From Branchipolynoe longqiensis (taxonomy: Eukaryota; Annelida; Polychaeta; Phyllodocida; Polynoidae): a DNA stretch of 64,000 nucleotides. The translations under genes were made by a program, and so were the position numbers. This document shows positions 33,760-44,460 of this stretch, one piece after another. Location of the stretch: contig CM059187.1 in NCBI GenBank assembly GCA_030323885.1, positions 82,916,027 to 82,980,026 on the forward strand, in the 5' to 3' direction. The notes below the pieces were generated by a model. The model saw only the letters and a list, made by a program, of their open reading frames with translations. It had not been told where the DNA came from and made no database searches. Every line of letters starts with the position of its first letter. The first letter of the stretch is position 1.

Positions 33760-34114
33760 TTAAACCTGCAGAGTCCACTGAAAACACCAAATCTTCAGAA
33801 CCAAAGCAATAATCTAGATTTTATTCTACATATCTAACTTAGATTCTGCTGCTCTTATTTAACCATTTGTGACCACACAATAGGGAATACTGAGGCAACT
33901 GAATAGAACATGTTACTGTAGAACACTATGATTTCAGAGTTTGGCGTGCTTGCCAAAATTAATTGTTCATGGTTGCACTTAAAATATCTCAAATGTTCAC
34001 CATTTAAAATAAAAGTTATTTAAAGCTAATGTAAGATAGAGTATACCGACCAACCTAATATATTGATCTCAGAAAATGACATAAACTCAAAACCATTGAA
34101 CTATGCAACTTTAT
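33760..34114 (-). mobile_element. MITE-A copy near exon 12
   Basis: TTAAACCTGCAGAGTCCACTG start and TTGAACTATGCAACTTTATA end with the family interior; diverged. Confidence 0.75.
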
Positions 34115-34150
34115 AAGCCCCAAATAAAGGCCACATATTGATATACTCAC

Positions 34151-34315
34151 TGGGACAGGGGTTGGTGTTGCAGTCCTGGTTCTCGGTACCGTTCCCACTA
34201 CAGGTGTCTCCTCCAAACTTGGGTGGGATGCACTCCCTGATCCTCTCCTGTGTGCCCGTCCCACACGACGTCGTGCACTGGCCCCAGTCGGACCACATCT
34301 CCCAGTAGCCGTTCT
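34151..34315 (-). CDS. Exon 12: TSP1 repeat
   Basis: 165 bp, phase 1-1, acceptor ctctcag, donor gtgagt. ENGYWEMWSDWGQC, C-T-T-S-C-G-T-G, R-I-R-E-C-I-P-P-K-F-G-G-D-T-C, C-N-T-N-P-C-P-S. Six cysteines. It shares the PPK[YF]GG loop with exons 5, 7, 13, 14 and 15, indicating a set of exons spread by duplication. A MITE-A copy (33760-34114) ends 37 bp beyond the donor. Confidence 0.9.
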
Positions 34316-34713
34316 CTGAGAGCAGTGCACCCCAGGGCCATAAGAAGCAGGAAACAAGAACAAAAGACTCAGCAAAGAAACACCTCTTTCGCATGCTATA
34401 ACAGCTCCGAAATTTAACAAAAATGCCAAATCAAGAATATTAATTTTTGGTCAATTGTTTCATGATAGCAACTACGTTACTCCATCCCCTCTTAGTCGCT
34501 GGTTCCCAATACTTCCTATTGTTTCATGAGTGCCCTTTGATACTGCATTTTGTTTCAGTTCCAGCGGGAGTCACATACATTTTAACCAAGCATATCGAAC
34601 AATTATTACTTTACTCATGTTCCTGATAACCACCAGGAAAATATTATGTACTAAATATTGGCTGACACATAACATAAAGACTAATATAATATGATATATG
34701 AACTGGTCATAGG

Positions 34714-35014
34714 CTGCCCTCTATGGAAGATCTTCTGATCAAAAAGAATCTCCGGTGGACTGGACACCTCATGAGGAAGTCATCAGACAGGCTACCATAG
34801 CAGATCCTCTATTCTCAACTGTCTTCTGGTTACAGAAAGAGAGGGCGCCCTGGTCTCCGTTCAAGGATACCATCAAGAGAAACCGGAAGCTGAGAGACAT
34901 TAAGACCGACTCATGGACATCACTCTCACAGCAGAGAGCTAAATGGACAGCGGGAGTCAAGTAATGAAAGCAGTCTTTGTCGCATCGCGACCGATACGCA
35001 TGATGATGATAGTT
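34714..35014 (+). pseudogene. LINE 3' fragment (ORF2 C-terminus), decayed
   Basis: Translation gives the familiar end of LINE reverse transcriptases: LRWTGHLMRKSSDRLP, then after frame changes a G-R-P-G-L-R segment and FKDTIKRNRKLRDI, SLSQQRAKW. At least one in-frame stop and frameshifts break it. After the stop come GTCGCATCGCGACCGATACG and a short ATG-repeat tail, like LINE 3' ends. It lies in an intron, antisense to the host gene. Confidence 0.75.
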
Positions 35015-35288
35015 TCATAGCTTGAATCACGATATTCAGTAGTAGGCATGTAGGGCCCGACTCTGGTCTGAGGATCTGTGTGGTCTAAGCATGGCGATTA
35101 GTGTCATGTCAATTTACCTCTAATGACTCTGATCATAGACATAGGCTAGGGTATATTACACACTTGGAAATTGAGTGTGCCTTATAGACTATGTAAGTTC
35201 ACCCTTCATTTCCCTGTGTGACATGAGATAACTACTAATAATAACCTGTCTACTGGTGCTGTACATCAATCAGGTCCCACAAATATAT

Positions 35289-35576
35289 CAAGGCTCTGTC
35301 ACATACACGTTCGTGGATGTAGTTGAACGTAGTGGAGGCTAACATAGTTGAACGTAGTTGAATGTAGTTGAACATAGTTGAACGTAGTTGGCCGTAGTTC
35401 AACGTAGTTCAACATAGTTGAACGTAGTTGAACGTAGTTGAACGTAGTTGAACATACCAGCAACAATGCATCTCTGGTATGTTCAACTACATTCAACTAC
35501 GTTCAACTATGTTCAACTAGGTTAGCTTCCACTACGTTCAACTACGTCCACTAACGTGTATGTGACCGGGCCTTTA
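35289..35576. mobile_element. GTCACA-end foldback element with 10-bp repeats (element 4)
   Basis: Ends AAGGCTCTGTCACATACACG and GTGTATGTGACCGGGCCTTT. Body made of GTTGAACGTA units that reverse to GTTCAACTAC in the second half, so the whole can fold back. Confidence 0.78.
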
Positions 35577-35664
35577 GAGTGATCCTTCATTAAGATACAT
35601 ATCATATTCACGGAAGGAATATATTGCAAAATGAGATAACCATATCCTTAAATGTGGCTAATCT

Positions 35665-35925
35665 AATGAAGGCATGATATTGTCAAAGCCAAAACATTTA
35701 TTTACACTTGATTCTCCATATCCTACTTAGGCACTGATATCTCCAGTTTTCATTTCTTTGGAGTTTTGCTGCTGAGGAGTATCAAACCTTTGCTAACTTT
35801 GATAGCAGATGATGTGACCTAGTTACTGTAGAACTAGTAGGCAGCTTCCCATCATGTTCACACAACTCTCATTTTGCATACTGTCACATTAAAATACCTC
35901 CAGTGCTAACTATTTATCCTAAAAT
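35665..35925 (-). mobile_element. Degenerate MITE-A relic
   Basis: Interior landmarks only (TGTCAAAGCCAAAACA, CATATCCTACTTAGGCACTG, ACTGTAGAACTAGTAGGC); termini lost. Confidence 0.45.
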
Positions 35926-36242
35926 CCACCGGTCTGACTCATCCTCGCCATTTGCTTTTTCTCATCTAAATCTCACCCCTTTACCGTATAGATTTCCTCT
36001 TGTGCTTTCACTTTGTGGGTTTTTAACAAATCTCCAGGCCCACACTCCCTTCGCCGCACTGCTACGTACTGAAGTCAAAAACTCCACCATGGGATGGACC
36101 GCTTTACAGGGGAGCTGATACAAGTGCTACAACCTCTTGCAACCTTCAGCGACAATGAGAGGCTGAAAACTCACTAAAGTAACCAACTAATTACCATCAC
36201 AATTACTCCACACTAAAGTAGATAATCTACAGACTCATGCAG

Positions 36243-36545
36243 GAGGTCGGCGGGACCAAGTGGTCCTTAGCCGCTACCGTATTGGCCACTCGTGGCTTAC
36301 ACATGCTTTTCTGCTCAAGGGGGAACCGCACCTTGAATGTATTGGGTGTCAGTCCCCGCTGACACTCAAACACCCTTTACTAAGTTGCGTTGATTTTTTG
36401 GCCCTGCACCAACAGTTCTACACTGCAGACAGTATGCATGACCTTTTCACTAAGGTAAAACAGGAAAACATTTTAGCCTTTGTGAGGGCAGCTGGACTGT
36501 ACCACCTCATATAGTTTACTAAATAGATTCTATCAATTATTAATA
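36243..36545 (+). pseudogene. Second LINE 3' fragment (Jockey/CR1-like ORF2 end)
   Basis: The frame encodes RRDQVVLSRYRIGHSWLTHA, then PHLECIGC..LTLKHPLLSC, the C-terminal zinc-binding block (C-x2-C...H...C) of Jockey/CR1-type ORF2, and ends in a stop at 36512-36514. An A-rich AATAAAACTT tail follows. Sequence upstream to about 35930 has no continuous frame; it may be more of the same element. 5'-truncated and presumably dead. Confidence 0.7.
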
Positions 36546-37025
36546 AAACTTTTCTTCTTCTATGGGAATTTGTTTCCCATAGAAATATGTTTCCCACAAA
36601 TTTATGATTGTGAGCTTTCTAATTTAATGAGTGTCTATTGGCACATAATTGATTTTCTGCTTTTACATGTAAAAGCGATGGTTTGAACAAAAAACTAACA
36701 TTTCTCGCCGTGAATATGGCCTATGCTGCCGACACGGCGTAAAGCAACCACCAGTCAATCAAATCAATCAATCAGATAATCTCATACTGGTCAAAATAGT
36801 ACATTTATCTACAATACATTGAAAACATACAAAATAAATAAATTATGCATCTTAAAGCAATTTAGCACCTCATCAAAGCATGCTCTGGTCCCAGCTAGCG
36901 AATAGAGCATTTCAAACACCCTAATGAAGGGTAGGTATCCTTTGCAAATGAGTAGTATGCCATAGAAGTGGTACTACGCGCTAGCTCGTGTGTGGGTTAT
37001 ACAGGTGGGTCAGGCGCGCACTCAC

Positions 37026-37190
37026 CAGAACATTCCTGTGTGTTGCAGGCTTGCTGGTCGGCCGCGTCGCCGGGACACGGTGCACCTCCGTGGAAGGGCC
37101 CGGTGCAGTTGCGCTGTCTGTCCATGGTTCCCCCGCCGCACACCTTACTGCAGCGCGTCCACTCACTCCACGCACCCCACTCGCCGTCCA
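37026..37190 (-). CDS. Exon 11: TSP1 repeat
   Basis: 165 bp, phase 1-1, acceptor ccccag, donor gtgagt. VDGEWGAWSEWTRC, C-S-K-V-C-G-G-G, R-Q-R-N-C-T-G-P-F-H-G-G-A-P-C and C-N-T-Q-E-C-S-G. Six cysteines, with NCT as a sequon. A 15-bp-unit minisatellite begins directly at its 3' splice site and runs to about 37745, so the polypyrimidine tract and branch point must lie inside repeat DNA. Confidence 0.9.
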
Positions 37191-37745
37191 CTGGGGAGAG
37201 CAGCTCGCCGGTTCAGCGCGGAGCGACTCAACGGGGAGCGGCTCAGCGGGAAGCGGCTTAGAGGGGAGCGGCTCAACCGGAAGCAACTCAGCAGGGAGCT
37301 GCTTAAGGCTGAGTGGCTCAGCGGGGAACCGCTCAATGGGGAGTGGCTCAACCGGAAGCAACTCAGCAGGGAGCTGCTTAACACTGAATGGCTCAGCGGG
37401 GAACTGCTCAATGCGGATTGGCTCAATGGGGATCAAATTAACGGAGAGCGACTTAACTCAACGTGAAATGGCTGAACAGGGAGATGCTCAATGAGGAGTG
37501 GATTAATGGTGGGTGGCTCAACTGCGAGTGACTCACTGTAGAGCAGCTCAATAGAGAGTGACTCAACTGAGAGCTGCTCGACACAGAGCGACTCAATAGA
37601 GAGCGAATCAACTGGGAGCAGTTCAACGGGGAGCTGTTCAACAGGCGCGGCTCCATGTGCCGCTTTTCAATGTGGAGGGACTCAACTGGGTGTGTCTCAA
37701 TTGGGAGCGGTTCAATGAAGAGCAGCTCATCACGGGGCGGCTCCA
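37191..37745. repeat. 15-bp minisatellite starting at the exon 11 acceptor
   Basis: GGGGAGCGGCTCAAC-type units, with a 75-base higher-order copy (ACCGGAAGCAACTCAGCAGG at 37276 and 37351). Open frames here come from the repeat. Confidence 0.82.
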
Positions 37746-38284
37746 GGGTGAGTGACGCTACCCAATGGAGAGCAGATCAAGGGAACCCTGGAGGGAGGGA
37801 GGGTGTGTGACAATACAGAGACAGCACAGGACGGACTGGGACAGTACATGCATTACCTAAATGTACACGGAGCAAAAAGTGACACAGACCACAACGTAGT
37901 TACTGTCCTTAATATTCTAACATCGTTATCCTAGCCTAACTATAGTGCGCATGGCAGTTAGCCTAATTGTCTAGTGGAACTGCTGATGAGGTTACAATGA
38001 TGGAGGCTTTGTGCCAGGCCATACTTGCATTTGTATTAAAACACTTTCTACTTTAGCCGTAGTAATCTAGTTATTCATTACCCACTGAGGACAGGTCCCG
38101 GAAAGGCTGCCTATCGGTCGGTATTGCACCTGTTATTGCACATCGTGCCTGTCGTTCAGGACGCCTTCTCCAATCAACCTCAGCAGCAATCAATCCTCAA
38201 ATCAACCTGCATCATATCACAGTTAGTGGCTCATGTAGGTTACCTGCACATACCCAGCATGTATCCGGTATTCGTAGATGGTTC

Positions 38285-38335
38285 ATCAGCCCCGCCCCGC
38301 CCCGCCCTGCCCTGCCCCGCCCCGCCCCGCCCCGC
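38285..38335. repeat. CCCCG/CCCTG microsatellite near the exon 10 donor
   Basis: About ten 5-base units, G-rich on the sense strand, followed by a pyrimidine-rich stretch up to the donor at 38387. Confidence 0.8.
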
Positions 38336-38387
38336 ATCCTCCCACCCACCCACCCGCCCCCGTCCCCCCTGCCCCCTCCCATCCTAC

Positions 38388-38552
38388 CTGGGCAGGCCCG
38401 AGGGAGACACGGCTTCACCTCGTGCCCGGGACCCCCGCAGGGCGCCCCACCGTAGAAGGGCCCGTCGCAGGTGCGGTTGCGCGTCTGAGTGCCGTTGGCG
38501 CAGGTCACACTGCAGTCCGTCCACACGCTCCACTCCTCCCAGACACCGTCCA
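38388..38552 (-). CDS. Exon 10: TSP1 repeat
   Basis: 165 bp, phase 1-1, acceptor ttgcag, donor gtagga. VDGVWEEWSVWTDC, C-S-V-T-C-A-N-G-T-Q-T-R-N-R-T-C, FYGGAPC and C-L-P-R-A-C-P-G. Six cysteines. NGT and NRT are sequons. It resembles exons 9 and 11 in the GGAPC/GGANC region, suggesting local duplication. A CCCCG-repeat (G-rich on the sense strand) begins about 15 bp beyond the donor. Confidence 0.9.
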
Positions 38553-38803
38553 CTGCAAGGCAATCACATGAAGACAATGAGATAAAGAAACAACTGAATG
38601 CACAACCGGATCTGTGTGCTCCCTGTGGTTCCACCCTCCGGTCCCCGATTGCACACATGCACAACCAGAGCTGTGCTCTGTCCCTTTAGCAACCAGCACA
38701 TCACTGGAATTTTTATAACCATCACATTATTGAATCATTAGCAACAATTACTTCATTAACATATTTAACTGAAAGTATTTTACTCATCCCATATTTTACT
38801 CAT

Positions 38804-38854
<51 letters not shown>

Positions 38855-38860
<6 letters not shown>

Positions 38861-38996
38861 AGCGAGTGGCGTGTAGTGCCCCACGCAGGGGGCCGGCAAG
38901 GAGGATCCAGAACCCCCGTGAGTTGGGGGGGGGGAGAGAGGGGGGGCAGGGACTCCAGAGCTTATTACATGCGATAATGGGATTATCACTATCCAT
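38855..38996 (-). repeat. TA-flanked GC-rich repeat, inverse copy
   Basis: GCCGAGCGAGTGGCGTGTAG to GATAATGGGATTATCACTAT; matches 24706-24866 in reverse. Confidence 0.65.
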
Positions 38997-39442
38997 ATAT
39001 ATATATGTGAAGGGTTCACCAATTTGCTATCGGCTATGTTAAGCTGCAGAACTCTAGGGCTACTGTGGCGCCGCCACCGTCGGTTCTTGGAACTGGTGGG
39101 CCAACTACGCCCTGCTCACTATGCTTCAAAATATATATGCTGTATAAAAATTATACGAGTATAATAACCCAGAATTATATACTATCCTAACACCCACCCA
39201 CCAGTAATCAGGTGGTTGAGCCTCGGACTACTCATCTACTGCTCAGGTTTCAACTCCGACAGTGGCACCACCGCTGTCCTACTCACTTATATATATATAT
39301 ATACATATGGGATGAGTGAAATATGGGATGAGTTACGACTTTATTGTACATACTGGTGAGGACCAAAACAGTCCTTGTGGTAACCGTGGGCTGGGCCCTG
39401 ACCCCGAGCCCCTTGACCTTGAAGCTCATTGAGGCCACCTAC

Positions 39443-39607
39443 CGGGACACTCCCTGAGGAAGCAGCGCTCCGTCTCGACCGGCACCCCCGTGCAGTTGGC
39501 CCCGCCGTTCAGCCCGGGACGGCAGACGCGGTCACGGCTACGAGTGCCATTACTGCATGTCTTTGAGCACTCGGTCCATGCCGCCCACGGCTCCCAGAAG
39601 CCGTTCA
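39443..39607 (-). CDS. Exon 9: TSP1 repeat
   Basis: 165 bp, phase 1-1, acceptor gttgcag, donor gtaggt. NGFWEPWAAWTEC, C-S-K-T-C-S-N-G-T-R-S-R-D-R-V-C, LNGGANC and C-F-L-R-E-C-P-G. Six cysteines, group-1 pattern. NGT lies in the R-strand turn and NCT near the fourth cysteine; both are possible N-glycosylation sites. The donor could also be read four bases later (at gtggcc), but only gtaggt gives phase 1. Confidence 0.89.
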
Positions 39608-39635
39608 CTGCAACCAGGAATTATAATTTTAGTTT

Positions 39636-39915
39636 AGTTTATTTGTTGTTGCTTTGCGTCATAGCAACATCTAAGGTCATATCAGGACGGGTACCGCCTT
39701 GTGACAGTGCACATTCATGGCGACTTTATAGTGCTGGTCCACTGGGAGACCATGCCGCCAGCACCACGACCTGATATAGTACATTAGTTCAGTAAGCAGG
39801 AGACTTTTCAATCGCCAACAAACTGGTCTTCCTCATTTCACTGCTCCTTGCCCTATCCAGGTAATGTCAAACGCAAATCTAGCTAGGGACAAGTGTCAAA
39901 TTGTAATATGTTGGG
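39636..39915 (-). mobile_element. SINE S1 body fragment
   Basis: Contains CATCTAAGGTCATATCAGGA and CCACTGGGAGACC, then a diverged second half; no head. Confidence 0.6.
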
Positions 39916-40761
39916 ACTCAGCCGTCTGAACCCCAAACATTACTAGTCTCCACAGGTGTGTTCTGACAACTGTCTGTCAGTTCTCACCTGTCGTTGTTCT
40001 CAACAACTCATGAGGAATAAAGGAAGACAAGTCGCGCAAGATTTGACAGTGAAGAGGTTGTGCTTTATTGGCATCAATCCCTGTTCACCTACTGGTGACC
40101 TATCATTCTCACTCCTTACCAACTGCCCACACAGATCCTACTCACCCCTACTTGTGTATATCAGAATTAGTGCCTACAACCCATTGAACCCGGGTCCAAT
40201 GGGTATTGCACACAGCTCAGTGTCTTTTGGAATAGATGTTGCTAGTTCAAGTGTAGAGAGTGGAGTCCTATGCTAGAGTACTTCTTGCGGGGTCTGTGTG
40301 TCAGGTATAAGGAATGCAGGTGACTGGGCTCACACAGCCAGCCAATCAGACACCCTCTACAGCCTGCGTGGTGATGCCCTAATAGGGGACAGCTGTCACT
40401 CAACCTCCAGCTGCAGGTGGTGTCAATAATGTATGCAGGATGGCTGGGTGTGCTTGTCCATCGGCCCCATGGTAACAGGTCGTTGCAGACAGTTACAACA
40501 AACATATATCTATGCTTCTCTCCCTCAATGCACTCTTTCTGGTGCATGAAGGGAACATTTAAATAATTATTAACAGTCTCTTAAGTATGAACATCACATC
40601 ACAATCTTGGTCGCTATGTGTTATCACATTTCCACATAGACGCTTATGTCACAAGCGAGTGGGGCACCCATTGATTCTTTGTTACATAATCCTGGTCCCC
40701 ACTCCGTCACCTGAGAATAATAGTAATCTATGCAACACCCCGGATTATCAAGGGCCCCACA
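39916..40761. other. Intron 8-9, nothing recognised
   Basis: No repeat or coding pattern identified; average base composition. Confidence 0.45.
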
Positions 40762-41085
40762 TTAAAGTTGCAAAGTCCGATGGCTTTGAGTTTCTGTCAT
40801 TTTCCTAAGATTAATATATTTATTTGATTATTATAATCTAATTGACTTTAATTTGAAGTAATTTTCATTGAGGTGTAAATAATTATAGAAAGTTAGTTTT
40901 GGGAAGCATGTCAAAACTTTGACAACATAGGCTTCTGTACTAACATGTTCTATTAAATTGACTCGGGATTGATTCCCTTCTATGTGACAACAAATACTCG
41001 GTATCTAAGGTAGATATGTAGAATCAAATCTATTTAATCGTTTTTGTTATGAAAAGGTGATGCTGAATTGGATACGCAGCTTTAA
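40762..41085 (+). mobile_element. MITE-A copy
   Basis: TTAAAGTTGCAAAGTCCGATGG to ATACGCAGCTTTAA; interior matches. Confidence 0.8.
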
Positions 41086-41458
41086 AGGCTTGGAACTGTC
41101 AATTGATATTTACATGTAAGTAATACTAGTACTGAAATGTCACATACATTTCGTATAATATCTTGCTCTGAAGCAAATGGAAAAGAAAGTCCATTATATT
41201 AATCAAACAATAAAATAGTAAACGGAAATATTATTATATACTGTTTACTTATGTGTATTTGTTTATTTATGTGTATTTGTTAGAGCCCTTTGACTCCCTA
41301 GGCTACAGACGCGAGCACTGGCTTAATCCGGCCCTGCATTGAGTAGTACTGGCATACACATGACAACTCTGCTTCCAAATGGTGTCTGAATCTAGTGGGT
41401 GTTATCCCACCGAAACAGGCAGTTAAATGAGGCAACATAGCTTGTGCATTAATTGGTT

Positions 41459-41778
41459 GGTTGTTGGACTTTTACATCTTGCAACATCTAGGGTCATATC
41501 AAGATGGGTACATACTTGTGACATTGCACACTCATGGTGACTTCATAGTGCTGCCCCACTGGGAAATCAGGCCGCTGGCACTGTGACCCGATATCCAACT
41601 CAGTCACTTTATCCTTACACTGAACTAATGAGGCGTTGCCGTATCTAATTAATCCTGAGTGCCAGGTTAATAAGTGCCAAGGATCAATTTTATAAGTCTT
41701 GGTTTGACTCGACCCGGAACCGAACTCCCGATCTCCCGCACGCGAGGCCCGCGCTCTACCGATTCGGCCACCGCACCC
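41459..41778 (-). mobile_element. tRNA-headed SINE (S1), complete
   Basis: Reverse orientation; the head at 41710-41778 includes the inverse of GCGGTGGCCGAATCGGTAGA; body as in other copies. Confidence 0.8.
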
Positions 41779-41877
41779 CGTGTTTGTGCATTGAAGTATT
41801 ATTGGAAATGACTAAGGTTTGTTTATCAAAGGGGTCCTTGAAGGCAGATACTAGAGTATATATTTATAAACCTTTAC

Positions 41878-42042
41878 CTGGACATGGACGAGGGTTGCAT
41901 GCCTGCCAATCCTCGGTGGCGCCATCACACGGGACGCCGCCGTACTGTTCCGCGGTGTTTGCGCGCGTGCGCCTCTGGTGGCCATCGTCACAGGTGACGT
42001 TGCAACTCTCCCATTCACTCCAATTGTCCCAAAGGCAGTCGA
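41878..42042 (-). CDS. Exon 8: TSP1 repeat, group-2-like cysteine pattern
   Basis: 165 bp, phase 1-1, acceptor gtttag, donor gtaaag. VDCLWDNWSEWESC, C-N-V-T-C-D-D-G-H-Q-R-R, then EQYGGVPC and C-N-P-R-P-C-P-G. The cysteine normally found after the R-x-R strand is absent (the segment reads RANTAEQY), and an extra cysteine sits before the first tryptophan. This swap is characteristic of group-2 TSRs (F-spondin type), and the same swap occurs in exons 16 and 17. Total cysteine number stays at six, so the fold is presumably intact. Confidence 0.88.
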
Positions 42043-42049
42043 CTAAACA

Positions 42050-42900
42050 AGGGGAAGTCATCACAACTTTAGCCAACTTAACCCCTCCCCCGTGACTAGA
42101 AGAGTCGAGTCTTAAAGAGCGGACTAGCAACACATGAGTGGAGGCTAAGATATTTAGTACAGCAACAACAAACATACAATCCGACAATCTAGAGGGGATT
42201 TGTGACAGGGCCTACGCGACGGCACACACAGGGAAAATGAGTATTAAGGGTGTGTGGGTGGAAAGAATGAAGTCTAGGGGGTGCTGCAGCATCCACATCG
42301 TGAGTGGGGGCCTACTGTGGAGAGAAGTTGGGGGGGGGGGGGCTAAGAAGGGATCCGCGACAATACAGCGAGGCACAGATTGCTGAGGAGGCGTGGGTGC
42401 CAGGGAGTTCAGTTTGAAAGCGAATGATGGAAGAATGAACCAGAGTACAGCAGCAAGGCGTGGGGACCAGGAAGGAGAGGCACTGATTGGCCGAGAGGTA
42501 GAAGAGCCATATGAGGAGAGAGTGTGGATGGAGGTTGAAGATGTAGCACGAGGGGGTCCGATCCTCGACAAAGCACAGACAGTGGTAGACAATTACTGAT
42601 TACGCCACAGTTTCACGTCATGTATCCGCATCATCGAGTGTGTAGATACAATAGATATATAGATGAAAGTTTCTATACGTGTATAAAGCTTCGGCAGGAT
42701 GCTTTGAACATTACTTTATTTATTTTCTCTTGTATTCTATTATGCCTTATTATTCGACCAATGTGCGTTTTCGGCAGGCATGTCTGCTCAAATGCTACGG
42801 CTCTCGAATGTTACGGTGGCGCTACCCCCGTCGGTTTACGGTACTTACCGGTCGCTCTCCACTAAAGCACTTGGCTCTAAAAGCCAATATATGTAAATAT
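42050..42900. other. Intron 7-8, unrecognised
   Basis: Slightly GC-richer with several short open frames; GGTGGCGCTACCCCCGTCGG near 42820 echoes 39065-39085 and may be a repeat piece. Confidence 0.45.
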
Positions 42901-42993
42901 ACATAAATATGTATACGCACATATATATATACAAATATATATATATATATATATATATAGACACTCCGCGGGAAAGGTCTCCTATATATTTAC

Positions 42994-43158
42994 TGGGGCA
43001 GTGATGTGTGTTGCATTCCTTCTGCTCCATTGGGTCTCCTTGGCAGTCCTCGCCACCATATTTGGCCGGGACGCAGGTCCGGGTACGCCGGGAGAACCCC
43101 CCGTTGCACGACGCGTTGCACGGCGTCCACTCCGCCCACTCCATCCAGTAGGCATTCT
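42994..43158 (-). CDS. Exon 7: TSP1 repeat
   Basis: 165 bp, phase 1-1, acceptor ttacag, donor gtaaat. ENAYWMEWAEWTPC, C-N-A-S-C-N-G-G, R-T-R-T-C-V-P-A-K-Y-G-G, C-N-T-H-H-C-P-S. The first two residues are EN rather than DG, as also in exon 12. NAS is a potential N-glycosylation site at the O-fucose position. A (TA)n microsatellite starts about 35 bp after the donor. Confidence 0.9.
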
Positions 43159-43164
43159 CTGTAA

Positions 43165-43964
43165 GGGGGCGTTCAGAAAGTAGGTCACGCTTATTGACGT
43201 CACTTCCAGTAACGAGCCACTCCAATGGCCATTACTGATTACACTCCAGTGTTGCCAACTGGGAGGTACTGAGAACCCTTGAGGTTGTGTGTTGTCTGTA
43301 TGGAACCCGAGTGGCGGAAGACCCAAGCTTGCTAGGAGGGTGCGAGGTCAAGCCCACCCCAACATTTCTTTTCTAATGGCTTTAAAATGAGCTATTTGAG
43401 GGCATTTCCAAGGGGTTATAGGCTGATGTTTTAGGATATGTATGACATGATATTTATTTGCATTTACCATATATATCCCAATAGAAGCACGCTACGCAAT
43501 AGAAGCACACACCCTATTTCAAGACTGAAAGCACGCACAAATTTACGATCATATTCAGACTGAATGCACATACAATAAGACAATCCCACTTTATTTCAGA
43601 GGCACAACAAAAAGAAATCCATTATATTCGTTAACTTTGAATGGATGCGCATCCACGTGTCTGCGATGCGCGTCTATTGGGACATATACGGTAATCAAAA
43701 GCACAGAAATTCTTACAAAAGTACAGACATTTGTCGGCTTGTGTACAAAAATACAATAAATTGTGGGATTTTGGTGTTGATGTGTGAATCGTGAGGTGAC
43801 TGATCAGAACCTTAAATTTCTGTGACTCTCACGGGAATTGTGTGAGACTTGGCAACACTGACACGCCCACGCTGAAACGGACATTCATTTAAAAAAGAAC
43901 AGGCCCGCATCCACAAGTCTTAAATTTGCTGAAGATAAGCTTACTGTTTCGGCAATATTGATTA
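43165..43964. other. Intron 6-7, nothing recognised
   Basis: A small GAAGCACGC/GATGCGCAT-rich stretch near 43480-43690; no element identified. Confidence 0.4.
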
Positions 43965-44460
43965 GATAAATAGATAGTATGTATGGTATGATCGATCGTT
44001 GTAATCTACTTTATTTTAGCTTAACATAATTCTTTGTTTGCTAGATTAGCTCTGGAGACATTTAAAATAAAAACTGGCGGAAATAACCTTTGCCTGCACA
44101 CCAAAAGTATGTTAAATTAAATAACTGTCCCTATCTTCACTTCAAATATCTCCAAAATTAACTCTAAATAAAAGTGACTTCAAATAAACTAAAGTACAGT
44201 AAAACCTCTCTAAATCGACCGACCATGCGACCGACTTTAAGTGGCCCAGTTAGGGAGGTGGTCGGTTTAGGGAGTTAGAATATCCTTACAATGGTATTGT
44301 TGGGACCCAAATAAAGCGATCGATAAAGCGGACTGGTCGATATGTGGAGGTGGTTGGTTAGAGAAGTTTTACTGTGGATTACAATGCTCAACCTAATTTA
44401 AGTCTCTCAATATCATGGCTTAAACTCAGGTCATCTATTATGCAACCGAATACTGGGATA
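43965..44460. mobile_element. MITE-A relics with a nested MITE-B
   Basis: Half-copies in both orientations (GATCGTTGTAATCTACTTTA; later AAATATCTCCAAAATTAACT) with a complete MITE-B (44195-44375) inserted in the second. Confidence 0.55.
44195..44375. mobile_element. MITE-B copy (nested)
   Basis: TACAGTAAAACCTCTCTAAA at one end, TTAGAGAAGTTTTACTG at the other; interior alternates 'accgac' words and GGTCGGTTTAGGGAG. Resembles Tc1/mariner-derived MITEs with TA targets. Confidence 0.8.

Noticed and set aside
36981..37656. Ser/Leu- and Pro/Glu-rich open frames
   Set aside because: Translation of the 15-base minisatellite beside exon 11; no codon or domain signal.
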